Below, one piece after another: positions 6,979-14,582 of a stretch of 64,000 nucleotides of DNA. The notes under the pieces are model-generated. The model worked only from the letters and a program-made list of their open reading frames with translations, did not search any database and was not told the origin of the DNA. Source of the DNA: Eikenella longinqua (lineage in GTDB: Bacteria; Pseudomonadota; Gammaproteobacteria; Burkholderiales; Neisseriaceae); NCBI RefSeq assembly GCF_001648355.1, contig NZ_LXSL01000018.1, positions 1 to 64,000 of the forward strand, in the 5' to 3' direction. The translations under genes and the position numbers were made by a program. Each line of letters opens with the position of its first letter. Position 1 is the first letter of the stretch.

Positions 6979-7719
6979 ATGCAACCCACCCTGTTCCTCA
7001 TCCCCACCCCGCTCGGCAGCCCCAGCACCCCCTGCCTCCTGCCGCAGGAGCAAGCCCTGCTCGCCGGCCTCACCGACTTCGTGGTTGAAGCCGAAAAAAC
7101 CGCCCGCGCCTGCCTGCGCCATTTCGGCTTGAACACGCCTTTGCAGCAGCTTAATCTGCGCGCGCTGAACAAACACACCGCCCCCGACGAGCTGCCCGGT
7201 TTGCTGCAACCGTTGCGCCAAGGCCGCAGCATGGGTCTGCTCAGCGAAGCCGGCTGCCCCGCCGTGGCCGACCCCGGCGCCGCGCTGGTGGCATTGGCGC
7301 ACCAGGCCGGCTTTGCCGTGTGGCCGCTGGTGGGGCCTTCCAGCCTGATGCTCGCACTGATGGCATCCGGCGCCAACGGCCAGCAGTTCGCCTTCCGCGG
7401 CTACCTGCCAGCCGACCCCGCCGGCCGCCAAGGCTACCTGAAAACCATCGAGCACGATTCGCGCAGCCGCAACGAAAGCCAAATCTTCATCGAAACCCCC
7501 TACCGCAACAACGCCCTGCTGGCCGACGCCGTCGCCACCCTGCACCCCGACACCCTGCTGTGCGCCGCCAGCAACCTCACCCTGCCCGAGCAGCGCATCC
7601 TCAGCATGTCGGCAGGCCGATGGCGCACGCAGGCGGCGCTGCCCGACCTGCACAAACAGCCCACCGTGTTCGTGCTGTATGCCGGCCAAGCGCCCGCGCC
7701 CGCCCGCAAACGCCGTTAA
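6979..7719 (+). CDS. RsmI-like tetrapyrrole methylase family protein
   Basis: The product (246 residues from the ATG at 6979) belongs to the SAM-dependent tetrapyrrole methylase family. It opens with TLFLIPTPLGSP and has VVEAEKTARACLRHFG, LLSEAGCPAVADPGAALVALAH and WPLVGPSSLMLALMASG. It resembles RsmI, the 2'-O-methylase of C1402 in 16S rRNA, but the motifs fit the shorter paralogue of Neisseria and other beta-proteobacteria better than true RsmI. An upstream ATG at 6952 would add nine residues encoded by a DUS word (GYLKN), which I consider non-native. DUS at 7431-7444 is read as GYLKT. Confidence 0.75.
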   Translation: MQPTLFLIPTPLGSPSTPCLLPQEQALLAGLTDFVVEAEKTARACLRHFGLNTPLQQLNLRALNKHTAPDELPGLLQPLRQGRSMGLLSEAGCPAVADPGAALVALAHQAGFAVWPLVGPSSLMLALMASGANGQQFAFRGYLPADPAGRQGYLKTIEHDSRSRNESQIFIETPYRNNALLADAVATLHPDTLLCAASNLTLPEQRILSMSAGRWRTQAALPDLHKQPTVFVLYAGQAPAPARKRR

Positions 7720-7726
7720 GCCGTAG

Positions 7727-7805
7727 AGGCTACCTGAAAAGTGCGATAAACGAAGTGAAAACGAAAAAGCGAAGCCAAGCACGGCCGATATTTTTCAGGT
7801 AGCCT
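7727..7805 (+). terminator. Inverted DUS pair with internal GAAGTGAAAACG repeats
   Basis: DUS words at 7727-7740 and 7792-7805 face each other across about 51 bases, which contain imperfect repeats of ACGAAGTGAAA. Similar GAAG-rich DNA occurs beside DUS near 22055-22110. Confidence 0.35.
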
Positions 7806-7836
7806 TTCCCCACCCAACCGCCAGAAGAGAAGCCTT

Positions 7837-9414
7837 ATGAACCCCATTCCCGTGAGCATCACCATGCTGGTGAAAAACGCCGAGCGCCATCTCGAAGCCA
7901 GCCTCGCTGCCCTGGCTGATTTCGACGAAATCATCCTCCTCGACAACGGCTCCACTGACCGCACGCTCGACATCGCCCGCCGCTTCCCCAACGTGGCCGT
8001 GCACCATCACGACTTCATCGGCTTCGGTCCTATGAAAAACCTTGCTGCCGGCCTCGCCCGCAACGACTGGGTGCTCAACATCGACAGCGACGAAATCCTG
8101 CCGCCCGAGCAGGCCGCCGCCATCCGCGCCCTCGATTGGCAGGCGCACGGCAAAATCTACGTCCTGCCGCGCCTCAACCACTACCGCGGCCGCCCCATCC
8201 GCACCTGCGGCTGGTATCCCGACTGGGTAAAGCGCCTCTACCACCGCCGCACCGTGCGCTTCAACGACAACCAAGTGCACGAATCCCTGATCGAGCCCGC
8301 CGGCAGCAGCGTGGAAAGGCTACCTGAAAACCATCCGCTCCTGCATTATTCATTCGACGGCGCCGCCGAGCTCATCAGCAAAATGCAGCACTACACCGAC
8401 CTCTTCGCCGCCCAGCAGCAATTCAAACGGCGCGCCTCCGTGCCCGGCGCGGTGGGGCACGGCGCGGCAGCGTTTTTCAAAAACTATATTTTGAAACGCG
8501 GCATCCTCGACGGCGGCGACGGCTTCACCATCGCCTTTGCCAACGCCAGCGGCGCCTACTACAAATACATCAAACTGCACGAAGCCAACCAGCGGCTTAC
8601 CGTGTCGCTCATCATCACCACCTACAACCGCCCCGACGCGCTGGAAGCCGTGTTGCGCTCCGTACTGGCGCAGCGCGTGCTGCCGCAGGAAGTGATTGTG
8701 GCCGACGACGGCTCGCGCGACGACACCCGCGCCGTGATCGAGCGCTATCAGGCCGAATTCCCCGTGCCGCTGCGCCACGCCTGGCAGCCCGACGACGGCT
8801 TCCGCCTGGCCGAATCGCGCAACCGCGCCCTGGCGCAGGCCGGCAGCGACTACATCGTTATCATCGACGGCGACATGGTGCTGCACCCCGAATTCATCGC
8901 CGACCACAAACGCGCGGCTAAAAAAGGCCTGTTTGTGCAGGGCAGCCGCGTGATCCTCACGCCCGAGAAAACCGCCGAGCTGCTGGCCGAGCCTGCCCGC
9001 TACCGCGTGCTGAAATGGTATGAAAAAGGTTTGGAAACACGCTTTGAAAAACGCTTCTCCGCCTGCCGCCTGCCTTGGCTTTCCGGCCAGATTTTGCGCC
9101 GCGAAATCCAAAACGATTTCCACGGCATCCGCGGCTGCAATATGGCCTTCTTCCGCGAAGATGCGCTGAAAATCAACGGCTTCAACAACGACTTTGTCGG
9201 CTGGGGGCGCGAAGATAGCGAGTTTGTCGCCCGCTTTTTCAACAGCGGCGGCCAACGCGCCAACCTAAAATTCGCCGCCGTGGCCTACCACCTCTACCAC
9301 CCCGAGGCCGAACGAGCCGCCCTGCCGGAAAACGACCGCCTGCTGGCCGATGCGCAGGAGAAAAAGCTGGCGTGGTGCGAAAACGGGGTGAATCGGTTTC
9401 TGCCTGCCGAATAG
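7837..9414 (+). CDS. Bifunctional glycosyltransferase with two GT2-type domains
   Basis: The 525-residue product joins two glycosyltransferases. Residues 1-250 resemble LgtF/WaaE-like GT2 enzymes of lipooligosaccharide core assembly: SITMLVKNAERHLE, ILLDNGSTDRT, and DSD at 83-85 as metal-binding motif. Residues 253-525 form a second GT2 domain (SLIITTYNRPDALE, VIVADDGSRDDT, DGD at 344-346) followed by a GT7-like acceptor part with GCNMAFFREDAL and GWGREDSEF, as in chondroitin-polymerase-type enzymes. It probably adds two sugars to lipooligosaccharide at the cytoplasmic membrane face. A DUS at 8317-8330 is translated as RLPEN in the first domain. GAAGAGAAG lies ahead of the start. The usual stand-alone lgtF product is about 250 residues, so this is a fusion. 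Confidence 0.8.
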   Translation: MNPIPVSITMLVKNAERHLEASLAALADFDEIILLDNGSTDRTLDIARRFPNVAVHHHDFIGFGPMKNLAAGLARNDWVLNIDSDEILPPEQAAAIRALDWQAHGKIYVLPRLNHYRGRPIRTCGWYPDWVKRLYHRRTVRFNDNQVHESLIEPAGSSVERLPENHPLLHYSFDGAAELISKMQHYTDLFAAQQQFKRRASVPGAVGHGAAAFFKNYILKRGILDGGDGFTIAFANASGAYYKYIKLHEANQRLTVSLIITTYNRPDALEAVLRSVLAQRVLPQEVIVADDGSRDDTRAVIERYQAEFPVPLRHAWQPDDGFRLAESRNRALAQAGSDYIVIIDGDMVLHPEFIADHKRAAKKGLFVQGSRVILTPEKTAELLAEPARYRVLKWYEKGLETRFEKRFSACRLPWLSGQILRREIQNDFHGIRGCNMAFFREDALKINGFNNDFVGWGREDSEFVARFFNSGGQRANLKFAAVAYHLYHPEAERAALPENDRLLADAQEKKLAWCENGVNRFLPAE

Positions 9415-9431
9415 GCGGCATGAATGAGAAG

Positions 9432-9472
9432 AGGCTACCTGAAAACCTGGATTGCGGTTTTTCAGGTAGCCT
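9432..9472 (+). terminator. Inverted DUS pair ending the glycosyltransferase gene
   Basis: AGGCTACCTGAAAA (9432-9445) pairs with TTTTCAGGTAGCCT (9459-9472) across a 13-base loop. Confidence 0.6.
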
Positions 9473-9579
9473 TTGATTTGGGCAATGCGGCCGCCGGGCG
9501 CGATTCTGGTTGGAACGGTATCGGCATGCTGATGCCGCCGTTATTCATGCGCAGGCAGGGTGTTTGGCCTGGCCGGAGG

Positions 9580-9621
9580 TTTTCAGGTAGCCTGTTGGGC
9601 TGCTTTGAGGCTACCTGAAAA
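9580..9621. terminator. Inverted DUS pair
   Basis: TTTTCAGGTAGCCT (9580-9593) faces AGGCTACCTGAAAA (9608-9621) with a 14-base loop, in the opposite order to most pairs. Confidence 0.4.
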
Positions 9622-9677
9622 TGGGGCTAATGGATAAATGGCATGGCTGTGCCATCGAGGCAGCAGGCTTGTGATAA

Positions 9678-9735
9678 AGGCTACCTGAAAACGAACCCCG
9701 CGAGTTTCTGCGAAGCTAATCATTTCAGGTAGCCT
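9678..9735 (-). terminator. Inverted DUS pair downstream of the ABC permease
   Basis: DUS words at 9678-9691 and 9723-9735 face each other; the loop is a copy of the chromosomal repeat with TTTCTGCGAAGCTAA. Confidence 0.45.
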
Positions 9736-9757
9736 TTTGCTATGTTGCGGCAGCGGT

Positions 9758-10537
9758 TTAGCGGTTGCCGTCGGTATTGTATTTTTTCTCCAGGCGGGCG
9801 AAGAACCAGGCCAGCGCCATGGTGAGCACGAGATACACCAGGGCGATGAAGTAATACGGCTCTTCATACACATAATAACGGCCGGCCGCGCTCTTAGCGA
9901 CGTAGGTGAGCTCGGCCACGGCGATGGTGGCCAAGAGAGAGCTGTCTTTGAGCAGGGTGATGAATTCGTTGCCCAAGGGGCCGAGCATGCGGCGCAGGGT
10001 TTGCGGCAGGATGATGTAGCGCATGGCTTGGCCGTAGCTTAAGCCCAGCGAGCGGGCGGCTTCCATTTGGCCGCGGTCGATGGATTTGATGCCGGAGCGG
10101 AATACTTCGGTGATGTAGGCGCCGGAGTTGAACGACAGCGCCAAAATGCCGGCTACCAGCGGGGCGTAGTTTTGGCGCAGGAAAACGGCCAAGTCGCCGC
10201 GGATCAGCAGACCGTCTTGCTGGTGCACTAACAGGGGAGACCATACGTTGTGCCAAATGAAAATCTGCACCAGCATCGGCGTGCCGCGAAACAGGGTAAC
10301 GTAGAGGCGCGAGCATTGTTGCAGCAGCCACAGCAGGCCTCGGCTGACCATATTGCCTTTTTCGATGCGGATCACGCGGATCAGGGCGTTGCATAAGCCC
10401 AAAATCATGCCGAAGAAGGTGGAGGCGGCGGCGATGCCGATGGTGGCCAGCACGCCGAAGAAGAACATTTGGCGATATTCGTAGATAATCGGGAAATGTT
10501 GGGAAAACAGTTGAATAAGGCCGGTTTCGCTGTTCAT
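9758..10537 (-). CDS. Polar amino acid ABC transporter permease (HisM/GlnP family)
   Basis: The 259-residue product is an inner-membrane permease with about five hydrophobic segments. The EAA loop is EAARSLGLSYGQAMRYIILPQ (about 160-180), where the ATPase docks. LFRGTPMLVQIF and SGAYITEVFRSGI are typical of the HisMQ/GlnP family for glutamine, arginine or other polar amino acids. The gene stands alone: neither an ATPase nor a binding-protein gene is adjacent, so its partners must be elsewhere. The substrate cannot be told. Confidence 0.88.
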   Translation of the reverse strand: MNSETGLIQLFSQHFPIIYEYRQMFFFGVLATIGIAAASTFFGMILGLCNALIRVIRIEKGNMVSRGLLWLLQQCSRLYVTLFRGTPMLVQIFIWHNVWSPLLVHQQDGLLIRGDLAVFLRQNYAPLVAGILALSFNSGAYITEVFRSGIKSIDRGQMEAARSLGLSYGQAMRYIILPQTLRRMLGPLGNEFITLLKDSSLLATIAVAELTYVAKSAAGRYYVYEEPYYFIALVYLVLTMALAWFFARLEKKYNTDGNR

Positions 10538-10677
10538 GGCAATCTTTGCTCTATTGCGGAAATGTTTACGGATTTTGACGAAATAAGGGGCGGATTGTAC
10601 AAGAAAACGGCGGGTTTGTCAGGCGGTGGGCAGCTAGCAGGGGATTTGCCGAGACACTTGGTAATGAAGCGGACAAA

Positions 10678-10716
10678 AGGCTACCTGAAAAACCGGAGTG
10701 GGTTTTCAGGTAGCCT
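10678..10716 (-). terminator. Inverted DUS pair ending the lapA-lapB-pyrF operon
   Basis: DUS words at 10678-10691 and 10703-10716 form a 14-bp stem with an 11-base loop, 17 bases past the pyrF stop. Confidence 0.65.
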
Positions 10717-10733
10717 TTATTGCGTTTGATCGC

Positions 10734-11471
10734 TTAAGCGGCGGGGTTGGCCAGGCGGTTGATTTCGGCCAGCACGGCGGTGGGGTCGGCGGCTTGGGTA
10801 ATGGGGCGGCCCATCACCAGATAGCTGGCGCCGGCGGAGAGGGCTTGGGCGGGGGTCATGATGCGGCGCTGGTCGTCTTGGTTGCCGCCGGGGTTGGGGC
10901 GGATGCCGGGGGTAACCAGCACAAATTCGCTGCCACGCTCTTGGCGCAGGGTGGCGGCTTCGTGCGGGGAGCAGACCACGCCGTCGAGGCCGGACTGCTG
11001 CGCTAAGGCCGCCCAGCGCGATGCCCATTCGGCGATGGGGGCGGTGAGGCCGAGCTCGTTTAAATCGCCCTGTTCCATGCTGGTGAGGATGGTGACGCCG
11101 ATGAGCAGCGGGCGTTGGGCGTGGTTGGCCACGGCTTCGGCGGCGGCTTCCATCATGCGGCGGCCGCCGGCGGTGTGCATATCCACCATCCACACGCCCA
11201 TGTCGGCGGCCACACGGCAGGCGGCGGCAACGGTGTTGGGGATGTCGTGGTATTTGAGGTCGAGGAAGAGCTGGAAGCCTTGGTGGATGAGGGCTTCGGC
11301 CAGGCGGCGGCCGGTGGCGGTGAAGAGCTCTTTGCCGATTTTGAGCCGGCACAAATCGGGGCTGAGGCGGCGTACGAAGGCGAGGGTGTCGGCTTCGTTG
11401 GCAAAATCGAGGGCGACAATCACGGGAATGCGGGCGGCGGGCGGGGTGGGGTCGAGGATGAGCGGGTTCAT
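10734..11471 (-). CDS. pyrF: Orotidine 5'-phosphate decarboxylase
   Basis: PyrF decarboxylates OMP to UMP, the last step of pyrimidine synthesis. The 245-residue product has VIVALDFANE at the first strand, the catalytic DLKYHDIPNT (Lys-x-x-Asp) near residue 75, VTILTSM, VCSPHEA, VTPGIRP and VMGRPITQA. The ATG at 11471 gives the family start; the longer open frame upstream is antisense to the neighbouring gene. It ends the lapA-lapB series, as in E. coli, but here one extra gene (11573-12103) is inserted. Confidence 0.96.
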   Translation of the reverse strand: MNPLILDPTPPAARIPVIVALDFANEADTLAFVRRLSPDLCRLKIGKELFTATGRRLAEALIHQGFQLFLDLKYHDIPNTVAAACRVAADMGVWMVDMHTAGGRRMMEAAAEAVANHAQRPLLIGVTILTSMEQGDLNELGLTAPIAEWASRWAALAQQSGLDGVVCSPHEAATLRQERGSEFVLVTPGIRPNPGGNQDDQRRIMTPAQALSAGASYLVMGRPITQAADPTAVLAEINRLANPAA

Positions 11472-11517
11472 GCGTGTTCCTTGTTGGCGGATGTTTGAAA
11501 TGGGGCTACCTGAAAAA

Positions 11518-11555
11518 AGGCTACCTGAAAAAGGGGAAGGGTTTTCAGGTAGCCT
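11518..11555 (-). terminator. DUS hairpin between the DUF4375 gene and pyrF
   Basis: AGGCTACCTGAAAA (11518-11531) pairs with TTTTCAGGTAGCCT (11542-11555); a further DUS copy (GGGCTACCTGAAAA) begins near 11504. It could reduce read-through into pyrF. Confidence 0.45.
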
Positions 11556-11572
11556 TTCGGCGTGCGGGATGC

Positions 11573-12103
11573 TCAGGCGGGAAACAGGCTGGCCGGCTGC
11601 ACCGGGGGCAGGGGGCTGTTCACTTGCCCTGCGGCGGCGGCCAGTTGGGCGAAATCGGCGGGATGGCGGCGCACGTAGGAGCAAATCGTGCAGAAGTCTT
11701 CCTCGCAGGCGATGCAGTAGTCGGCATCGAGCGGGTCGAACTGGGGGAATTGTGCGCGCAGCTCTTCGATGTTGCCGTTGCGCTCGGCGGCGGCGCGGAT
11801 GGCGGCGCCGTGCTGCTGATAGAGGGTGCGGGCGCGGTCGATGATATCGGGGGTGTCTTGCACGCCCCAGCGGCGCAGGGTTTCGGCCAGCTGGGCGGAA
11901 AGGGCGTGTTCGGCGCGGCTGGCGGCAATCAGTTGCACCAAGCCGTCGTCTTCCATGATGAGGTCGAGGCTGAGGTAGGCGAGCAGGGCGTGCTCGGCGG
12001 CGGTGAAATGCTCGATGCCTCGGGCGGTGTGGCGCACGCGCTGCGACCAGACGTTGAGCATGCGGTAGAGCTCGTTGATGGTGAACATATTGTGTTGGGG
12101 CAT
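11573..12103 (-). CDS. DUF4375-like protein, possible DMP19-type DNA mimic
   Basis: The 176-residue product has a central part (residues about 40-110) that resembles DUF4375, the family of the Neisseria DNA-mimic protein DMP19. It contains LSLDLIMEDDGLVQLI followed by a run of helices with the spacing of that family. It is acidic overall, as expected of a DNA mimic. The C-terminal third is unusual: CIACEEDFCTIC offers four Cys that could bind a metal, not a feature I know from DMP19. The gene starts 6 bases after the lapB stop and so is translated with the LPS-control operon, breaking the usual lapB-pyrF junction. The family assignment is moderate only. Confidence 0.5.
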   Translation of the reverse strand: MPQHNMFTINELYRMLNVWSQRVRHTARGIEHFTAAEHALLAYLSLDLIMEDDGLVQLIAASRAEHALSAQLAETLRRWGVQDTPDIIDRARTLYQQHGAAIRAAAERNGNIEELRAQFPQFDPLDADYCIACEEDFCTICSYVRRHPADFAQLAAAAGQVNSPLPPVQPASLFPA

Positions 12104-12109
12104 GGATGG

Positions 12110-13288
12110 CTAAACTTCGATTTTGTTGGGGGTAAAGGTTTCCCACTTGTTGCAGGCGGGGCAGTGCCAGAAGAAAACTTGCGATTTGAAGTGGCAGTGC
12201 CGGCAGCGGTACATCACGTTTTTCTGCAAGGTGCGGCCGATAACGCCGCGGATCATGTCGGCATCGGATTTCCAGGCGGGATTGAGCTGGTTCAGGCGCA
12301 GGCCGAGCAGGCGGTATACGCCGCCGAGGTCGGGCTTCTGGCGCACGATTTCCACGGCGGTTTCGGCGGCTTTCTCTTCGCCGTAGAGCAGCAGGGATTT
12401 TTCGTATACGACGTTGATTAAATCGAGCTGGGGGAAGGTTTTCAGGTAGCCTGTGAGCACGGCGAGGCCGGCGGCGGCTTGGCCTTGGGCATCATAGGCG
12501 TCATAAAGTTTTTCGCCCACCATGCTGAGGTAGGCGTGGTTTTGTTTTTCGATGGCGGTGTAGGCGGCCACAGCGGCGGGGTAGTTGCCTTGTTTCTGCT
12601 CCAAATCGCCGAGAATCATGTTGGCGCGGGCGCATTTGCGGTTGGCATCCAGCGCTTGGGCGATGTTGGCGCGGGCTTGCTCGAAATCGGATTTGAACAG
12701 GGCGGCTTGCGCCAGTTCGCAATAAAATTGCGCGATTTCAAAGCGGTAGGTTTGTTCGTCGTGGCTGAGCAGCTGGGCGGTTTCGATGGCTTTGGCCCAG
12801 TCGCGGTCTTGCTGGTAGATGTTGAGCAGCACTTGGCGGGCTTGGGTGGCCATATTGCCTTGTTGCAGGCCGAGGAAGATTTGCTCGGCGCGGTCTACCA
12901 AGCCGGCGTTTTGGTAGTCTTGCCCGAGCTCGAACAGCACTTGGTTGCGCTTTTCGCCCACGGTTTCGGGGGCTTCGAGCTGGGCTTGGTGCAGGCGGAT
13001 GGCTTTGTCGTTTTCGCCGCGCTGGCGGTAGAGTTTGCCCAGGGTGAGGTGCAGCTCGTAGGCGTTGTCGCCGGCGGGCAGCAGCTCGGTCATGTCGGCC
13101 AGGTGGCGGGCGGCGCTGCCGAGGTTGCGGTCTACCAGCGCATCGAGGCTGGCGTAAAACGCGGTGGGCACGGATTTGGCCTGCTTGAGCACGGCTTTCA
13201 TGTCCACCCGCGCGGCAAACCAGCCCATGGCGAAAAACACGGGCAGCAGGATAATCGGCGTGAGCCACCACCAGATATTGCCGTCCAT
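12110..13288 (-). CDS. lapB: Lipopolysaccharide assembly protein B (LapB/YciM)
   Basis: LapB is an inner-membrane TPR protein that presents LpxC to FtsH and so limits LPS synthesis. The 392-residue product has one N-terminal membrane helix (residues about 5-24) and a series of TPR units. It ends in a rubredoxin-like zinc site, CRHCHF with CPAC, near residues 364-381. Length and ending match E. coli LapB. A DUS at 12439-12452 is read as GYLKTF inside a TPR linker. The gene starts 4 bases after lapA. Confidence 0.94.
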   Translation of the reverse strand: MDGNIWWWLTPIILLPVFFAMGWFAARVDMKAVLKQAKSVPTAFYASLDALVDRNLGSAARHLADMTELLPAGDNAYELHLTLGKLYRQRGENDKAIRLHQAQLEAPETVGEKRNQVLFELGQDYQNAGLVDRAEQIFLGLQQGNMATQARQVLLNIYQQDRDWAKAIETAQLLSHDEQTYRFEIAQFYCELAQAALFKSDFEQARANIAQALDANRKCARANMILGDLEQKQGNYPAAVAAYTAIEKQNHAYLSMVGEKLYDAYDAQGQAAAGLAVLTGYLKTFPQLDLINVVYEKSLLLYGEEKAAETAVEIVRQKPDLGGVYRLLGLRLNQLNPAWKSDADMIRGVIGRTLQKNVMYRCRHCHFKSQVFFWHCPACNKWETFTPNKIEV

Positions 13289-13292
13289 GCGC

Positions 13293-13622
13293 TTATTCCT
13301 TCACCGGCGCGGCGGCGGGCACGGGCTGCTCGGCATCCACCGGCACGGGCGTTTGCAGCCCTTCCTGCGCGATGCGGGCGTTTTTGCGCACTTCGTTGCG
13401 CAGGCGGTTGTTTTCATGGCGCAGCGAGAGCAGGCGGCCGAACATAGAAAACACGCCGAACACGGCGCCGACGATAAAGAAAATCAGCAGGAGCACAATC
13501 AGCGGCAGGTTGATTTCGCTGCCGGGCAGGTAGGAAAAGCCCACCAGCTTGGTGTTGAATGCGGCCAAAACGATGAACACGGCCAGAAGCAGCAGTTTGA
13601 CAATCAGCGAAATCAGTTTCAT
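13293..13622 (-). CDS. lapA: Lipopolysaccharide assembly protein A domain protein
   Basis: The 109-residue product has two hydrophobic helices (residues about 5-23 and 38-62) and a charged, coiled-coil-like stretch (LRHENNRLRNEV), followed by a Pro/Ala-rich tail. This is the LapA (DUF1049) layout. It pairs with LapB in the membrane. In E. coli rpsA and ihfB lie upstream of lapA; here that pair is about 40 kb away. Confidence 0.88.
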   Translation of the reverse strand: MKLISLIVKLLLLAVFIVLAAFNTKLVGFSYLPGSEINLPLIVLLLIFFIVGAVFGVFSMFGRLLSLRHENNRLRNEVRKNARIAQEGLQTPVPVDAEQPVPAAAPVKE

Positions 13623-13687
13623 GGGGCAAGCCTTTCATCATGCGGGCGGGAATGGATATCAATGGCGAAGTGTAAACCATTTGGGGG

Positions 13688-13739
13688 TTTTCAGGTAGCC
13701 TAACTGATGGCCCGCGCCGCTTTGGAGGCTACCTGAAAA
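13688..13739. terminator. Inverted DUS pair upstream of lapA
   Basis: TTTTCAGGTAGCCT (13688-13701) faces AGGCTACCTGAAAA (13726-13739). Confidence 0.35.
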
Positions 13740-13792
13740 CGTGTCGGCACGCTTTCCATGAAGCCGATTGGTAACATAATCACGAGGGCAAA

Positions 13793-13832
13793 AGGCTACC
13801 TGAAAATGTGTTATGATGTTTTCAGGTAGCCT
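13793..13832. terminator. Inverted DUS pair upstream of the cupin gene
   Basis: AGGCTACCTGAAAA (13793-13806) faces TTTTCAGGTAGCCT (13819-13832) with a 12-base loop. It lies 86 bases ahead of the cupin start. Confidence 0.4.
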
Positions 13833-13918
13833 ACTCTATTTTGGCAAGCCTTGAAAATAAAAAGATTTCACCAAACCCTGCCGGCCGGATTTTCCACCCT
13901 CACACAAGGAGCAATCTG

Positions 13919-14263
13919 ATGTCTGCCACTTCCGTTACCCCCGTATCCGAATCCCTGTTCAAGCTCGGCCTGAACCAGGCGTTGCCCATCAGCGAGCAGG
14001 CCACCACCTCGCGCACGGTGCTGAATAACGATCTTTTGCGCGTGGTGATGTTTACGCTGGACGCCGGCCAAATGCTCACCGAGCACACTTCCACCAAAGC
14101 CGTGGTGGTAACCCTGCTGGAAGGCGAGATGGACTTCTCCATCGGCGCGCGCCACGAAATCCTGCATGCCGGCGACGTGGTGTATCTGGCGCCGAACGAC
14201 AGGCACGCGCTTACCGCCGTGAGCGCTTGCCGGATGCAGCTGGTGATGGTAAATGCGGATTGA
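13919..14263 (+). CDS. Small cupin-domain protein
   Basis: The 114-residue product is a single-domain cupin. Residues about 45-105 hold the two cupin motifs: LDAGQMLTEHTSTKAVVVTLLEGE and HAGDVVYLAPNDRHAL. His residues in both (EHT, DRH) could bind a metal. AAGGAG stands 8 bases before the ATG at 13919. Small cupins of this kind often stabilise or sense small molecules; the ligand is unknown. It stands alone between DUS hairpins. Confidence 0.8.
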   Translation: MSATSVTPVSESLFKLGLNQALPISEQATTSRTVLNNDLLRVVMFTLDAGQMLTEHTSTKAVVVTLLEGEMDFSIGARHEILHAGDVVYLAPNDRHALTAVSACRMQLVMVNAD

Positions 14264-14309
14264 TGCGCCCTTGGGCCGGGCAGGATAAATCCCAATCGCA
14301 CAAAGAAAA

Positions 14310-14338
14310 CAGGCTACCTGAAAAAGGCAGCCTGTTTT
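14310..14338. terminator. Shared terminator between the cupin gene and tRNA-Thr
   Basis: CAGGCT (14310-14315) and AGCCTG (14329-14334) form the stem, with A-rich DNA before it and TTTT after it, so it can serve both converging units. A DUS word is part of the stem and loop. Confidence 0.55.
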
Positions 14339-14345
14339 GCTGTAT

Positions 14346-14421
14346 TGGTGCCGGCGGCAGGAATCGAACTCGCGACCCCCTGATTACAAGTCAGGTGCTC
14401 TACCAACTGAGCTACACCGGC
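14346..14421 (-). tRNA. tRNA-Thr (anticodon TGT)
   Basis: The 76-base gene begins GCCGGTGTAGCTCAG, has the anticodon loop CTTGTAA with anticodon TGT, the T-loop GTTCGATTC and an encoded CCA. It is close to E. coli tRNA-Thr(UGU) throughout. Confidence 0.95.
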
Positions 14422-14520
14422 GAAGAAGCGGCGCATTATGCCGAGCTTGCGGGGGTTTGGCAAGGGGTTGGCTTCAGATGGGGTGGATGTGTTGTTTTGC
14501 GGCGAACGTGAGTCGGATAA

Positions 14521-14560
14521 TTTTCAGGTAGCCTCAACGGAATGAGAGGCTACCTGAAAA
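14521..14560 (-). terminator. Inverted DUS pair downstream of ubiM
   Basis: TTTTCAGGTAGCCT (14521-14534) faces AGGCTACCTGAAAA (14547-14560), 22 bases beyond the ubiM stop. Confidence 0.55.
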
Positions 14561-14582
14561 ATAGCGGGGCAGGGATGGCACG

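Larger units (their letters stand above)
9415..9757. other. Gene-free gap holding three DUS hairpins
   Basis: Between the convergent glycosyltransferase and ABC permease genes there is no credible gene. The gap contains inverted DUS pairs at 9432-9472, 9580-9621 and 9678-9735. The last pair encloses a copy of the GAGTTTCTGCGAAGCTAA repeat. Confidence 0.7.

Noticed and set aside
9432..9735. CRISPR-like array
   Set aside because: The repeated unit is the DUS word in alternating orientation with irregular spacing and no unique spacers of constant length. No cas genes are in the window.
11472..12146. Extension of the pyrF frame by about 225 codons
   Set aside because: It is antisense-like, Pro- and Arg-rich noise across the DUF4375 gene. 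The ATG at 11471 gives a normal PyrF.
14310..14340. Kingella-type DUS (AGGCAGCCTGAA) next to the Eikenella type
   Set aside because: The word AGGCAGCCTG at 14325-14334 lacks the final AA and is explained as the right arm of the terminator.
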